Source: Methanomicrobiales archaeon (lineage in GTDB: Archaea > Halobacteriota > Methanomicrobia > Methanomicrobiales > Methanospirillaceae). From it: a stretch of DNA of 32,541 nt. Of the stretch, positions 1-8,590 are shown piece by piece. Position 1 is the first letter of the stretch. Each line of letters opens with the position of its first letter. Location: the NCBI GenBank assembly GCA_026394765.1, contig JAPKXQ010000059.1, positions 1 to 32,541 on the forward strand, written 5' to 3'. The notes below the pieces were generated by a model, which was not told the origin of the DNA, did no database searches, and saw only the letters and a program-made list of their open reading frames with translations. The translations under genes and the position numbers were made by a program.

Positions 1-2
1 CG

Positions 3-1460
3 GTCTCTGATGCGGAGCGGACTGCAGTGCTAAAAGAACTTATTGCTAAGGTCACTCATATTGCAAAACCTGGAGAGAAGTTCGGCAATGATGATCAGGG
101 TAATGCGAAAAAAAACAAAAGCAGTCTTGGAAGCAAATTGAAAGGGTTCCTTGCAACAGACTTCAGCGCCACGGCGAGCTCACGAAAGGATGAGGCATTT
201 CGGGGAGTGGAGATGGCTGCGGACGGAAAAGTGGTCGTCACCTCCCAGCAGTACAGCGCGGTCGAGTACCTGATGATCCGGGACAAAATCGATATCGGGG
301 TCCTCAAGCCGTTCATCGGTGACCCCTACATCGAGGACATCACCTGTGATGGCGTTGGCCCCATCTTTGTCGAGCATAAGATCTTCAAGGGACTTAAGTC
401 AGTCGTAGGCTGGGACAACACCGCGGAACTCGACCTCTTTGTAATAAAGCTCGCGGAGCGGACCAAGCGGCCCATCACCTACCGCAACCCAATCGTGGAC
501 GCCACCCTTCCAGACGGCTCCCGTATCAACATCGTCTACAGTGTCGACATCAGCCGGAAAGGTTCCAACTTCACCATCCGAAAAGCCATGGAAGACCCTA
601 TCAGCATTGTGAAGCTGGTAGAGTTCAAGACTATCAACTACCTCGCCGCCGCGTACCTCTGGCTATGCATCGAAAACAGCATGTCCCTGTTCATGGCAGG
701 CGAAACCGCGAGTGGGAAGACCACCACCCTCAACGCGCTTACCACCTTCATCCCACCTGAGAACAAGATAGTCACCATCGAAGACACCCCTGAACTCATC
801 ATCCCCCACAAGAACTGGGCGCGGGAGGTCTCGAAAGGGAAGGGGAGCGGCGAGGGGACGGGATCAGACGTCACGATGTTCGACCTCTTAAAGGCCGCGC
901 TGCGACAGCGTCCCAACCAGATAATGGTGGGAGAGATCCGAGGCGTTGAGGGTGCGGTTGCATTTGGTGCAATGCAGACCGGCCACCCGGTCCTCTCTAC
1001 CTTCCACGCGGCATCTGTCGAAAAACTTATCCAACGTCTCTGCGGTGACCCAATAAACATCCCCAAGACCTATGTCGACAACCTCAACTTAGTCGTCATC
1101 CAGAGCTCGGTCCGTCGTCCCAATGGGGAGATGGCCCGCCGCATCCTCTCGATAAACGAACTTGTAGGGTACAACCCCGAGTCCCAGGGGTTCTCGTTTG
1201 TGGAGATGTTCCACTGGGACCCGGTGACCGATACCCACGAATGGACCGGCAAGGGGAGTTCGTTCCTCCTTGAGAACAAGGTTGCCACCATGCTCGGGAT
1301 CCCTGACCACAAAAAGGGGATCATCTACCTGGAGGTCGAAAAAAGGGCCAGGATCCTCGAGCGCCTCCACAAGGCAGGGTACACCGGATTCTATGACCTC
1401 TATGCCATGACTACGAAGATCAAGAAACAGGGGCTCCTCAACATCGAGTTCACCGTATAA
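3..1460 (+). CDS. flaI: Archaellum motor ATPase FlaI (ArlI), 5' partial
   Basis: This is the hexameric type II/IV secretion-like ATPase that powers archaellum assembly and rotation at the cytoplasmic face, together with FlaJ and FlaH. Counting from the first in-window start (GTG at 27), it shows a Walker A motif GETASGKTTT (225-234), a Walker B region NQIMVGEIRG (297-306), the His-box stretch GHPVLSTFHA (319-328), and the usual FlaI C-terminus ending LLNIEFTV. The frame is open to the window edge. About 225 residues lie before Walker A, slightly fewer than in complete family members, so the gene probably begins upstream; GTG 27 is only the first usable codon. The segment before the conserved N-terminal domain (about 10-75) is Lys/Ser-rich and low in complexity. 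The stop at 1458-1460 is followed in the same frame by flaJ. Identity is very secure; the start is not visible. Confidence 0.95.
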   Translation, partial: VSDAERTAVLKELIAKVTHIAKPGEKFGNDDQGNAKKNKSSLGSKLKGFLATDFSATASSRKDEAFRGVEMAADGKVVVTSQQYSAVEYLMIRDKIDIGVLKPFIGDPYIEDITCDGVGPIFVEHKIFKGLKSVVGWDNTAELDLFVIKLAERTKRPITYRNPIVDATLPDGSRINIVYSVDISRKGSNFTIRKAMEDPISIVKLVEFKTINYLAAAYLWLCIENSMSLFMAGETASGKTTTLNALTTFIPPENKIVTIEDTPELIIPHKNWAREVSKGKGSGEGTGSDVTMFDLLKAALRQRPNQIMVGEIRGVEGAVAFGAMQTGHPVLSTFHAASVEKLIQRLCGDPINIPKTYVDNLNLVVIQSSVRRPNGEMARRILSINELVGYNPESQGFSFVEMFHWDPVTDTHEWTGKGSSFLLENKVATMLGIPDHKKGIIYLEVEKRARILERLHKAGYTGFYDLYAMTTKIKKQGLLNIEFTV

Positions 1461-1475
1461 GACCCGGTAAGGATC

Positions 1476-1490
1476 AGGAGCGGGAATACG
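1476..1490 (+). promoter_or_regulatory. Ribosome binding site before an ACG codon (likely flaJ start)
   Basis: AGGAG at 1476-1480 is followed by a 7-nt spacer and then ACG at 1488-1490, which opens a frame reading T/M-A-L-F-G into FlaJ. No ATG, GTG or TTG occurs in this frame between the flaI stop (1460) and ATG 1608, yet the intervening codons look like a FlaJ N-terminus. The site therefore suggests initiation at ACG (or CTG 1494), or an ATG that was mutated or misread. Confidence 0.5.
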
Positions 1491-3095
1491 GCACTGTTTG
1501 GGAATGCCGCAAAAGGCCAAAAGAACAAGAATGCAGGCAGTGTACCCTTTGAAGCGCAGATCCGGGCAATAAAAGGGAGACTTGCATCAATTGGTGAAGC
1601 GCAGCGGATGAGTGCCGATCTCCTCTTCATGATCACTTACATGGCTTCCATCACCACCGCCAAGGCGACGCGGCCTGAGATCTTCGCCTATACCGCACGT
1701 AAATTGGAGTATATCCCCTCAAAGTACATCGCAAAGGTCGAGTTCTTTGTGAAGCGGTGGAACTACAGCTATGTCCAGGCCCTCAGTATTATGGCTGAGC
1801 GGACCAGCAACGAGATGCTCCGGAGCATGATGGACCGGTATGCCAACTCTATTGAGTCAGGCGTCCCTGACGAAGACTTCCTCGTCAAAGAGCTCAGTAC
1901 TACCCGGAGTAAATACCGGAACAGATACGAAACAGGCCTCGAGATGCTGAAGAAGTGGGGCGACGCCTATATCGCGATGATGTTTGCCGCCTCCCTTGTT
2001 GGGATCATTATGATGGTCTCGACGGCAATCTTCACGCCAGATAACGTCCAGACCACCTTCACCATCTCCTACTTTGTCGTCTTAGCTGTCGCTCTCTTCG
2101 GAGTCTTCACGATGTACCGGGCGGTACCGACCGATTCAAAGACGCATACCCTTGATACAGGGTCAAAAGAACAAAATATCATTCACCGTATGGAAAAAAA
2201 GATCCTCCCTATCAACGCAATCTGCGCCATCCTTATCCTGATCTTCGTCCCCAACTCCTTCGGCCTCGTATTTCTCTTCATCGGGGTGCTGCTCTTTCCA
2301 CTAGGGATCATCGGCTACCTCGACGATAAGAACATCATCGGCCGCGACGCGGAGTTCACCACGTTTATCATGAGCCTGGGGGCCGTAATGGGGGGAAAGG
2401 GGATCACCATTGGGGCGGCCCTCAATGAGATCGACCGCAAGTCCCTCCATGTGTTAGAGCCCCTTATCAATTCGGTCTACTCCAAGCTGAACCTCGGCCT
2501 CTCTGATAAACAGTCATGGGAGAAGTTCATCATGGAGAGCGGGTCCAACCTCATCTACAAGTACCTCAATATCTTTCGCGATTCCATCGAACTCGGAGGG
2601 ACTGCTGACAAGATCGGGGAGATCTCGGCCACTTCGATGCTAGAGCAGGTCCTCCTTCGGGAGAAGCGGAGTATGAACGCGATGGGTTTTGTGGTCCTCC
2701 TGATCCCCATGCACGCGATGATGATCGCCATCTTCCTCTTCCTCTTCCACATCCTCCTCACCATGTCCCATGCCATCCAGTCGGTGATGACCAGCGTCGG
2801 GGCGACCGGGAGTGCAGCCATGGCAGGGGGATCAGGCTCGATTGGGGGGAGCATGGGAAGTAGCCTCACCATGTTCGTGAACTTTCCCGAGAAAGAGATG
2901 GGCGTCTATGTCATGATCATGATGGCAATCCTCACGATGGTAAACATCATAGCCGGGAAGGTGGTGATGGGAGGTGACCGCTACCTTTACTATTTCTTTG
3001 CGTGTATCCTCTTCACTTTGACCGGGATAATCTACATCGGAGCACCATTCCTAGTTGGGATGTTCTTCAGCATCCCGACATTCGCGGGAGTCTAG
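1488..3095 (+). CDS. flaJ: Archaellum assembly membrane protein FlaJ (ArlJ)
   Basis: This is the polytopic membrane platform of the archaellum, a homologue of type IV pilus PilC/type II secretion F proteins and the partner of FlaI. The sequence shows a soluble N-terminal helical domain, hydrophobic helices around 1975-2120, two more around 2200-2310, a second cytoplasmic helical domain (2330-2670), a TM at 2680-2760, a Gly/Ser-rich loop (GGSGSIGGSMGSS) and two final TMs. The first canonical ATG is 1608 (495 aa). However, the frame upstream to 1488 encodes family-like sequence (EAQIRAIKGRLASIGEAQR, then MSADLLFMITYMAS), and AGGAG sits 7 nt before ACG 1488, so the start is set there (535 aa, nearer the usual size). 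Use 1608 if a strict start codon is required. It directly follows flaI in the same frame, 27 nt after its stop. Confidence 0.85.
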   Translation, partial: TALFGNAAKGQKNKNAGSVPFEAQIRAIKGRLASIGEAQRMSADLLFMITYMASITTAKATRPEIFAYTARKLEYIPSKYIAKVEFFVKRWNYSYVQALSIMAERTSNEMLRSMMDRYANSIESGVPDEDFLVKELSTTRSKYRNRYETGLEMLKKWGDAYIAMMFAASLVGIIMMVSTAIFTPDNVQTTFTISYFVVLAVALFGVFTMYRAVPTDSKTHTLDTGSKEQNIIHRMEKKILPINAICAILILIFVPNSFGLVFLFIGVLLFPLGIIGYLDDKNIIGRDAEFTTFIMSLGAVMGGKGITIGAALNEIDRKSLHVLEPLINSVYSKLNLGLSDKQSWEKFIMESGSNLIYKYLNIFRDSIELGGTADKIGEISATSMLEQVLLREKRSMNAMGFVVLLIPMHAMMIAIFLFLFHILLTMSHAIQSVMTSVGATGSAAMAGGSGSIGGSMGSSLTMFVNFPEKEMGVYVMIMMAILTMVNIIAGKVVMGGDRYLYYFFACILFTLTGIIYIGAPFLVGMFFSIPTFAGV

Positions 3096-3099
3096 AAGT

Positions 3100-4320
3100 A
3101 TGAAGGACAGCACCCGCCAGCTTCTCCTCTTTGGGGGGATAATCGTCATCGGGTCGGTGATGATCTTTGTTGACATCCCGCCCATCCTCCTCATTCTCGG
3201 AGTCTGTGCCCTCGCTCTTGCCCTCCTGGTCTCCACCGGGGCACTCACCGGGCAGGAGATCAAAGGCAGCCTGAAACGGATGAGATCTGCGCTATCCCGC
3301 AAGGACCGTGCAAAGAAGAAAGCGGCGAAAAAGAGTGCCCATAAGGCGAAAGAGCAGGCCGGGGGCAAACGCGCGCAGAAAGAGAGCAGTATCTTTTCGA
3401 CAATGCGGGAGGGAGTCGGAGCACTGTTCAAGGACCTCGGAAAGGGTCGTAAGGGCACGAAGAAAGAGAGTGAGGCCCCTGCACAAGTGAAGGACAGTTC
3501 GGTCCGGGGGAAGGGTCGCGGGGGTGGTGGTGCACCCTCACTCATGGACGCATCTGCCGATATCGTCCCGCTCACCAAGGAGAGCGAACCTGACCCATTC
3601 CTCTCGATAGGAAACGACCCCATAGACGAGGACGTCTTAGATTCCATCTCCCCTGATATGGACGGCCCCCTCTTCGACGACATCGACCCGCTCGCCGGGA
3701 ACCAGGGTGGCGATGGGGGAGACATCACCCGGCTCGAGATCGCCCTTGATAGAGAGGAAGAGGAGATCGAGATCGATCAGGAGTCTGACGACGAGGTGAA
3801 CTCCATCCTTGAGGCGAACATGGGCATCCTGAACCAGAAAGGGGGAGATGCAGCAGACGCCGGAGTTGAGCTGACCGATCTCGGCGCTATCGATATGGGG
3901 TCAGTAAATGTCGATCCAGGCATGGAGGCCAGGAGCAGCCCGGGTTCTTCCAATAAGGGGGGCGGTGGTCCCGAACCACAGGCACCGGTCTCGGCGTCCA
4001 AGCCCCTCTCGTCAGCGAAGGCCGCTCAACTCTTTGGGGGTGGACCGGCACCATCCATGTCCACAGGTAAGACCGAGGGGTCTGACGAGTACGAGATGGT
4101 AGGATTTGCCACTGGTGATAAGGGCGACGACGACTTGATGGCAGCTCTTAAGTCCGATGTCCAGAACGTGAAGCAGGATGACAGTGGAGGGCTTATGAGA
4201 GATCTCAAAGGTTCCAGAGTCACCGTGAACGCACTCGAGTCTGAGCTCCGTGAGATCCTCGAAGGGGGTAAATCCAAGCTTAGCAAAACTAAGAAGGGAG
4301 TGAGGTTACAACAAAGATGA
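3100..4320 (+). CDS. Membrane-anchored, highly charged protein of unknown function (archaellum/taxis operon)
   Basis: I do not recognise a family. The 406-aa protein starts with a hydrophobic hairpin (about 8-24 and 28-48), which would leave the bulk of the protein on one side of the membrane. A Lys/Arg-rich stretch follows (about 52-95, including KKKAAKKSAHK), then a long acidic and Gly/Ser/Pro-rich part that looks disordered, and a short C-terminal segment (SRVTVNALESELREILEGG) that could be helical before a basic tail. ATG 3100 is chosen because it lies 4 nt after the flaJ stop; the longer frame from 3055 lies inside flaJ. The stop overlaps the cheF start (ATGA at 4317-4320), which suggests translational coupling. 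The position between the motor membrane protein and the CheF adaptor suggests a role tethering taxis or motor components, but this is inference. Confidence 0.8.
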   Translation: MKDSTRQLLLFGGIIVIGSVMIFVDIPPILLILGVCALALALLVSTGALTGQEIKGSLKRMRSALSRKDRAKKKAAKKSAHKAKEQAGGKRAQKESSIFSTMREGVGALFKDLGKGRKGTKKESEAPAQVKDSSVRGKGRGGGGAPSLMDASADIVPLTKESEPDPFLSIGNDPIDEDVLDSISPDMDGPLFDDIDPLAGNQGGDGGDITRLEIALDREEEEIEIDQESDDEVNSILEANMGILNQKGGDAADAGVELTDLGAIDMGSVNVDPGMEARSSPGSSNKGGGGPEPQAPVSASKPLSSAKAAQLFGGGPAPSMSTGKTEGSDEYEMVGFATGDKGDDDLMAALKSDVQNVKQDDSGGLMRDLKGSRVTVNALESELREILEGGKSKLSKTKKGVRLQQR

Positions 4321-5129
4321 CAGAGGTCCCGGTCAAGGTTGAGAAGGACGGTGCCTGGGTCGTCGCCAAGGTGGACATAGGAAAGGAGGGGCTGGCATTT
4401 GGTCCCCCCATCGACCTCGAGGTGAAGTACAAATCAATAATCGACCTCGATGAGCGCAAGAACGTCCTCTTCATCACGGTAAAAGGGGAGAGAGAGATTG
4501 TCCTCCGCGTCGCGTCGGTGGAGAAGGTCCTCCTCGTACTGAAGAAGATGATCACCATGTCCTGCAGCGCCTACCGGCTGATGGCCTACTTCATGTCCCC
4601 CGCGGTCCGGGGCGGGGTCATGATAACATCCGCCATATGGGAGAAAGGGGCTATTGCAGTCTTAAAGTCTGGAATATGGTTCGTCTCCCAGGAAAAGCAG
4701 GTCTGTGTACCTCTCCAGGAAGTCACCGGTATCGAAATGACCACGCGGGAGGTCCAGGCAAAGAAGGTGGAGGTGGTAAAGATCGATCACATGGAAGGGT
4801 CTGAAGTTGTCACGAGTTTCGTCCTCTGTCCCCTCTCCACCCTCCAGATCCTCTTCAACTTCTTAAAAGACGCGACCAAGCACATGGAGATGGGGGAGGG
4901 CCAGGTTGTCGACCCCCAGGCAGCCCAGGTGGGAATGCTCGTATACAGCGGGATGGACTCCCTTGCTATCGAGAAGATGCTCCAGATAACTCATAAGGAC
5001 CTGGAGGGGATCTATGAACGACTCCTCAAGATCGGTCTAATAGAGGTGATGTTTATTAGGAGAGAGGTGCAGCTCACCCCAAAAGGTGTCAGGTACATCA
5101 CTGACGCGGTCAAACCGCCAGGGCAGTGA
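4317..5129 (+). CDS. cheF: Archaeal taxis adaptor CheF (DUF439)
   Basis: CheF is the archaea-specific protein that binds phosphorylated CheY and passes the signal to the archaellum switch proteins (ArlCDE). The 270-aa product is the size expected for DUF439 proteins. It has a beta-rich N-terminal part (IDLEVKYKSIIDLDERKN, ITVKGEREIVLRV), a middle segment typical of the family (IWEKGAIAVLKSGIWFVS, followed by PLQEVTGIEMTTREV), and a C-terminal winged-helix-like region (about 205-262: AQVGMLVYSGMDSLAIEKML, ending LTPKGVRYITDAV). The start codon overlaps the stop of the preceding gene. The next gene is the response regulator CheY that it should bind, 51 nt downstream of its stop and with its own promoter. 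Family assignment is strong and is also supported by context. Confidence 0.93.
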   Translation: MTEVPVKVEKDGAWVVAKVDIGKEGLAFGPPIDLEVKYKSIIDLDERKNVLFITVKGEREIVLRVASVEKVLLVLKKMITMSCSAYRLMAYFMSPAVRGGVMITSAIWEKGAIAVLKSGIWFVSQEKQVCVPLQEVTGIEMTTREVQAKKVEVVKIDHMEGSEVVTSFVLCPLSTLQILFNFLKDATKHMEMGEGQVVDPQAAQVGMLVYSGMDSLAIEKMLQITHKDLEGIYERLLKIGLIEVMFIRREVQLTPKGVRYITDAVKPPGQ

Positions 5130-5142
5130 TTGCACATGAACG

Positions 5143-5152
5143 AATATATTTA
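5143..5152 (+). promoter_or_regulatory. TATA box upstream of cheY
   Basis: AATATATTTA at 5143-5152 is a good archaeal TATA element in an otherwise GC-rich region. Transcription would start about 22-27 nt downstream of its centre, near 5172-5176. The cheY mRNA would therefore begin almost at its start codon (GTG 5175 or ATG 5181), making it leaderless or nearly so. This would give the cheY-cheD block its own promoter inside the larger fla/che cluster. Confidence 0.55.
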
Positions 5153-5180
5153 ATCTCTCATAAGGATCTAACTGGTGATT

Positions 5181-5543
5181 ATGGGCAGGATTCTCATTGT
5201 TGACGACACCCTCTTCATGCGGACTCTTCTGAAGAACATCCTCTTCGCCGGAGGGCACGACATTGTGGGTGAGGCGGGTGACGGAGACGAGGCGATCGCT
5301 AAGTACCAGGAACTGAAGCCCGATCTCGTCACAATGGACATTGTGATGCCAAAGATGAACGGAATTGAGGCCTTAAAGGGAATTAGGGCTCACGATCCCA
5401 ATGCCAAGGTGATTATGTGCACTGCAGTCGGGCAGGAGCAGATGGTGAAACTGGCGATCAAGACCGGTGCGAAGGGATACATCGTGAAGCCCTTCCAGGC
5501 ACCCAAGGTTCTGGAGGAGATAAAAAACGTCATCGGCACCTGA
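5181..5543 (+). CDS. cheY: Chemotaxis response regulator CheY
   Basis: This is a single receiver domain of 120 aa, phosphorylated by CheA and read by CheF at the archaellum motor. From ATG 5181 the protein starts MGRILIVDDT. The acidic pocket is D8/D9, the phospho-acceptor is D53 (TMDIVMPKMNG), the switch residue is T81 (MCTAVGQ) and the conserved lysine is K103 (IVKPFQ). No output domain follows, as expected for CheY. An in-frame GTG at 5175 is an alternative start adding two residues; AAGGAT at 5162-5167 would fit that one, while ATG 5181 fits the canonical N-terminus. cheB follows after an 18-nt gap. Identity is certain; the start is uncertain by six bases. Confidence 0.95.
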   Translation: MGRILIVDDTLFMRTLLKNILFAGGHDIVGEAGDGDEAIAKYQELKPDLVTMDIVMPKMNGIEALKGIRAHDPNAKVIMCTAVGQEQMVKLAIKTGAKGYIVKPFQAPKVLEEIKNVIGT

Positions 5544-5561
5544 CCGGCGCATGGGTCCCTC

Positions 5562-6599
5562 ATGATCCGCGTATTAGTCGTCGATGACTCTCTCTTTATG
5601 CGGACCGTCATCTCCGATATGCTCAGCAGAGACCCTGATATCAGGGTGGTGGGGACCGCTTCCGACGGGATAGAGGCACTCCGGAAGATTGAAGAGGAGA
5701 AGCCTGACGTTATCACCCTTGATATCGAGATGCCTAAGTTGGACGGTATCGGGGTACTGCGGAAACGAAGCGGGATTGCAAATTTCCCCCGGACCCTTAT
5801 GCTCTCTTCCCTCACTGCTGAAGGCGCAGAGCTGACAAAGACCTCTATCTCGCTCGGTGCCGATGACTTTATGCTCAAGCCACGGGACATCACCAGTGTG
5901 CGGGGGATAGAGCGGGAGCTCATCGACAAGGTAAAGAACCTCCTCGCGATCCCGTATACCACTGCACGCCGGGAGACAACAGACCCTGATGTGGCAGAGC
6001 GGGTGGTCCTGATCGGGTCTTCTGCAGGAGGTCCACCAATGCTCGATGTCGTCCTCTCCTCGCTCAAAGCCCCTCTGAAAGCCGCAGTCATCATCACCCA
6101 GCACATGCCAGAGGGAGGGTTCACTGCGGCTCTCGCTGCGCGCCTGAACCGGATCAGTCCGATGGCTGTGAAAGAGACGGTGAGCGGGGATATCCTGAAC
6201 TCAGGTCAGGTCTATGTCTCCAAAGCCGGGGTCCATACCGTTATCACATCATTCCTCTCCAGGAAAGGGAAGATGGGTGGAAAGATCATACACTCATCGG
6301 CCCCACCGGTCCACAGTGTCCGCCCAGCAGTGGACAAGACCTTTACCTCGGCCTCGCACGTCTATGGCAGGAAGATAGTATCCACGATCCTTTCAGGGAT
6401 GGGTCATGACGGAGGTGAGGGGACGAGAGAGGTGAAACAGCATGGGGGGACTACATTAGTCTGCAGAGAGGAGGACTGTCTGGTATATGGCATGGCGAGG
6501 ACTGCAATCGAACTTGGGGCTGTCGACCGGGTGATACCCCTCAGACGAATGGCAGACGAGATCTCAGGGGTCATTCAGGAGATGACCACCAAAGAGTGA
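5562..6599 (+). CDS. cheB: Chemotaxis methylesterase/deamidase CheB
   Basis: CheB removes methyl groups from receptor glutamates, and can deamidate glutamines, once phosphorylated by CheA; this resets the receptors. The 345-aa protein has an N-terminal receiver domain (DDS at 8-10, phospho-acceptor D54 in TLDIEMPKLDG) and a short linker. The C-terminal esterase domain carries the full catalytic triad: S154 in IGSSAGGP, H181 in TQHMPEGG, and D283 in GMGHDGGEG. Length is normal for the family. It lies between cheY and cheA with short gaps (18 and 10 nt), so these are very likely co-transcribed. The partner methyltransferase CheR is not encoded in this window. Confidence 0.96.
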   Translation: MIRVLVVDDSLFMRTVISDMLSRDPDIRVVGTASDGIEALRKIEEEKPDVITLDIEMPKLDGIGVLRKRSGIANFPRTLMLSSLTAEGAELTKTSISLGADDFMLKPRDITSVRGIERELIDKVKNLLAIPYTTARRETTDPDVAERVVLIGSSAGGPPMLDVVLSSLKAPLKAAVIITQHMPEGGFTAALAARLNRISPMAVKETVSGDILNSGQVYVSKAGVHTVITSFLSRKGKMGGKIIHSSAPPVHSVRPAVDKTFTSASHVYGRKIVSTILSGMGHDGGEGTREVKQHGGTTLVCREEDCLVYGMARTAIELGAVDRVIPLRRMADEISGVIQEMTTKE

Positions 6600-6609
6600 G
6601 TATCTTCTC

Positions 6610-8589
6610 ATGAGCGACCTCGACACTTACCGTGCCCTCTATGTCGCAGAGTCGCGTGAGAATCACGAGACGATCGTTAAAAACTTCCTGATACTGGAAA
6701 GGGGCCTCGATAAGGCTGCCATAGACGAGATCTTCCGATCTGCGCACTCGCTCAAGGGGATGTCCGCTTCCATGGGCTTTAGCATGATGGAGAGGGTCTG
6801 TCATGCCATGGAGGACGTATTTCAGCAGATCAGAAATGGCACCCTTAAGATAACGCAGGCCCTGGTCGACCACCTTCTTGTAGCCTCCGATGACATCGAA
6901 CAGATGCTCGATGATATTGAGGGGGGCGGCGAGGGGACCATCGAGGGGGTGATAGAGCATGTCGCTACCTTGAAAGGCCATGTGGGTGGCACGCCACCCG
7001 ACGGTCTGAACGAACCGCGCGCAGAGGTGACCCTATCAACTCCACCCCGTGAGGAGAGCACCAGCAACCTCGCCCTGGCAGGAGAGATGAGTGGCCCGGT
7101 CTACACCGTCAAGGTGAGGCTCTCTGCTGCGTGCGACAATAAAAATATCAGGGGTATGATAGTCCTCCAGAACATCGAGGAGATCGGGCGCATCATCAGG
7201 GTGATACCCTCCCGGGAGACCGTTGAAGACGACAACGGGTTCGAAGGTACTTTTGAGGTGACGCTCGCCAGCGATGCAGGTGAAGAGGCCATATCAGGGG
7301 CGGCATCAGGGACAGATGTAGAGGAGGCCGCAGTGAGCTCCTGCACAGTTTATCCTGGTGCGCCATCAGTCCAGGCTGAAGCGGCGCATGAGGGACGCGC
7401 GGCCCCTGATACCAGGAAGGAACGAACTGAAAAGACCGAGAAGGGGCGCGAGGTCAAGAACATAAGGGTCGATATCACGCGGCTCGACCAGATGATGAAC
7501 CTCATCGAGGACCTTGTGATCAACAGGGGACGAATAACGCAGATAGCCAAGAAGTACCAGATCAAGGAGCTCGACGAGACCCTCTCAATGGTGGGGCGGT
7601 CAGTCTCTGACCTCCAGAACCTGATGATGAACATCAGGATGATCCCCTTATCAGTCATCTTCAACCGGTTTCCCAGGACTGTGCGGGACATTGCGCTCCG
7701 GGAGGGCAAAGAGGTGGAGTTCAACATCGTGGGAGGAGATACCGAGCTCGACAGGAGCGTGATGGACGGCTTGAACGATCCCCTCCTCCACCTCATCAGG
7801 AATGCTATCGACCATGGGATAGAGCGCGCTGACGACAGGGAGAGAGCAGGAAAACCACGCTGTGGAAATCTCTGCCTCTCTGCCCGCCGCGACCGGGACA
7901 ATGTCATCATAGAGATTGCTGATGATGGCGGTGGGATCAGGGCTGACCGGGTCATTGCAAAGGCCATTGAGCGGGGGCTTGTTACCCCTGAAGCAGCAGC
8001 CTCGATGGAGAAGGAAGCGGTATATGACTTCCTTTTCCAGGCAGGGTTCTCGACTGCTGATACGATCACCGACCTCAGCGGGCGAGGGGTGGGGCTCGAT
8101 GTGGTGAGAACAGCGCTGCAGTCCCTGAAGGGGACGATACACGTTGAGTCCACCCTCGGGGAGGGCACTCGATTCGAACTGATCCTTCCACCCACAATGG
8201 CGATTGTGGACGTGATGATGGTCAGGATCAACAGCCGTCGCTGTGCGATCCCGGTTGCCAACATCGTGGAGGTGGCAAGCCTCTCTGATGACAGGATCCA
8301 CTCAGTCGGGTCTCGCGAGACCATCCTCATGAGGGACGAGGTACTCCTCCTCGACCGTCTGGAGGACATGTTCGGTTCCTCGGTCCTGAGTGAGATCCTT
8401 GTGGTCCTCCAGCACCAGGAGCGGAAGCGGTCCATCGCTGTCGACGTGATAGAAGGGCAGCAGGAGGTCGTGATAAAACCTCTCGGCCAGATCGTTGGGA
8501 TATGCAGGGGGATCTCCGGGGTTACCATTCCAGGGGATGGAGAGGTTGTCCCGGTACTAGATGTCAAGTCAATTGTTCGGGAGAATTAG
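6610..8589 (+). CDS. cheA: Chemotaxis histidine kinase CheA
   Basis: CheA is the central kinase of the taxis pathway; it autophosphorylates in complex with receptors and CheW, then feeds CheY and CheB. The 659-aa protein has the standard order. The Hpt (P1) domain carries H46 in SAHSLKGMSASMG. A P2-like CheY/CheB-docking domain (about 158-220, VYTVKVRLSA) lies between acidic linkers. P3 dimerization starts near 287 (DITRLDQMMNLIEDLV). The ATPase (P4) has an N box at N398 (HLIRNAIDHGIE), a G1 box DDGGGI near 438 and a G2 box GRGVGLDVV near 491. The CheW-like P5 domain forms the C-terminus (PVANIVEVASL). All expected motifs are present and nothing is truncated. cheC starts 1 nt after the stop. 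Confidence 0.97.
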   Translation: MSDLDTYRALYVAESRENHETIVKNFLILERGLDKAAIDEIFRSAHSLKGMSASMGFSMMERVCHAMEDVFQQIRNGTLKITQALVDHLLVASDDIEQMLDDIEGGGEGTIEGVIEHVATLKGHVGGTPPDGLNEPRAEVTLSTPPREESTSNLALAGEMSGPVYTVKVRLSAACDNKNIRGMIVLQNIEEIGRIIRVIPSRETVEDDNGFEGTFEVTLASDAGEEAISGAASGTDVEEAAVSSCTVYPGAPSVQAEAAHEGRAAPDTRKERTEKTEKGREVKNIRVDITRLDQMMNLIEDLVINRGRITQIAKKYQIKELDETLSMVGRSVSDLQNLMMNIRMIPLSVIFNRFPRTVRDIALREGKEVEFNIVGGDTELDRSVMDGLNDPLLHLIRNAIDHGIERADDRERAGKPRCGNLCLSARRDRDNVIIEIADDGGGIRADRVIAKAIERGLVTPEAAASMEKEAVYDFLFQAGFSTADTITDLSGRGVGLDVVRTALQSLKGTIHVESTLGEGTRFELILPPTMAIVDVMMVRINSRRCAIPVANIVEVASLSDDRIHSVGSRETILMRDEVLLLDRLEDMFGSSVLSEILVVLQHQERKRSIAVDVIEGQQEVVIKPLGQIVGICRGISGVTIPGDGEVVPVLDVKSIVREN

Positions 8590-8590
8590 T

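Noticed and set aside
638-1066. Long antisense ORF opposite flaI, and many similar ones opposite cheA, carB and other GC-rich genes.
   Set aside because: These are frame shadows of strongly supported genes; their composition follows the sense codon bias and they have no family features.
3055-3099. 15-residue N-terminal extension of the charged membrane protein, overlapping flaJ.
   Set aside because: It lies inside flaJ and has no ribosome binding site support; ATG 3100 directly follows the flaJ stop.
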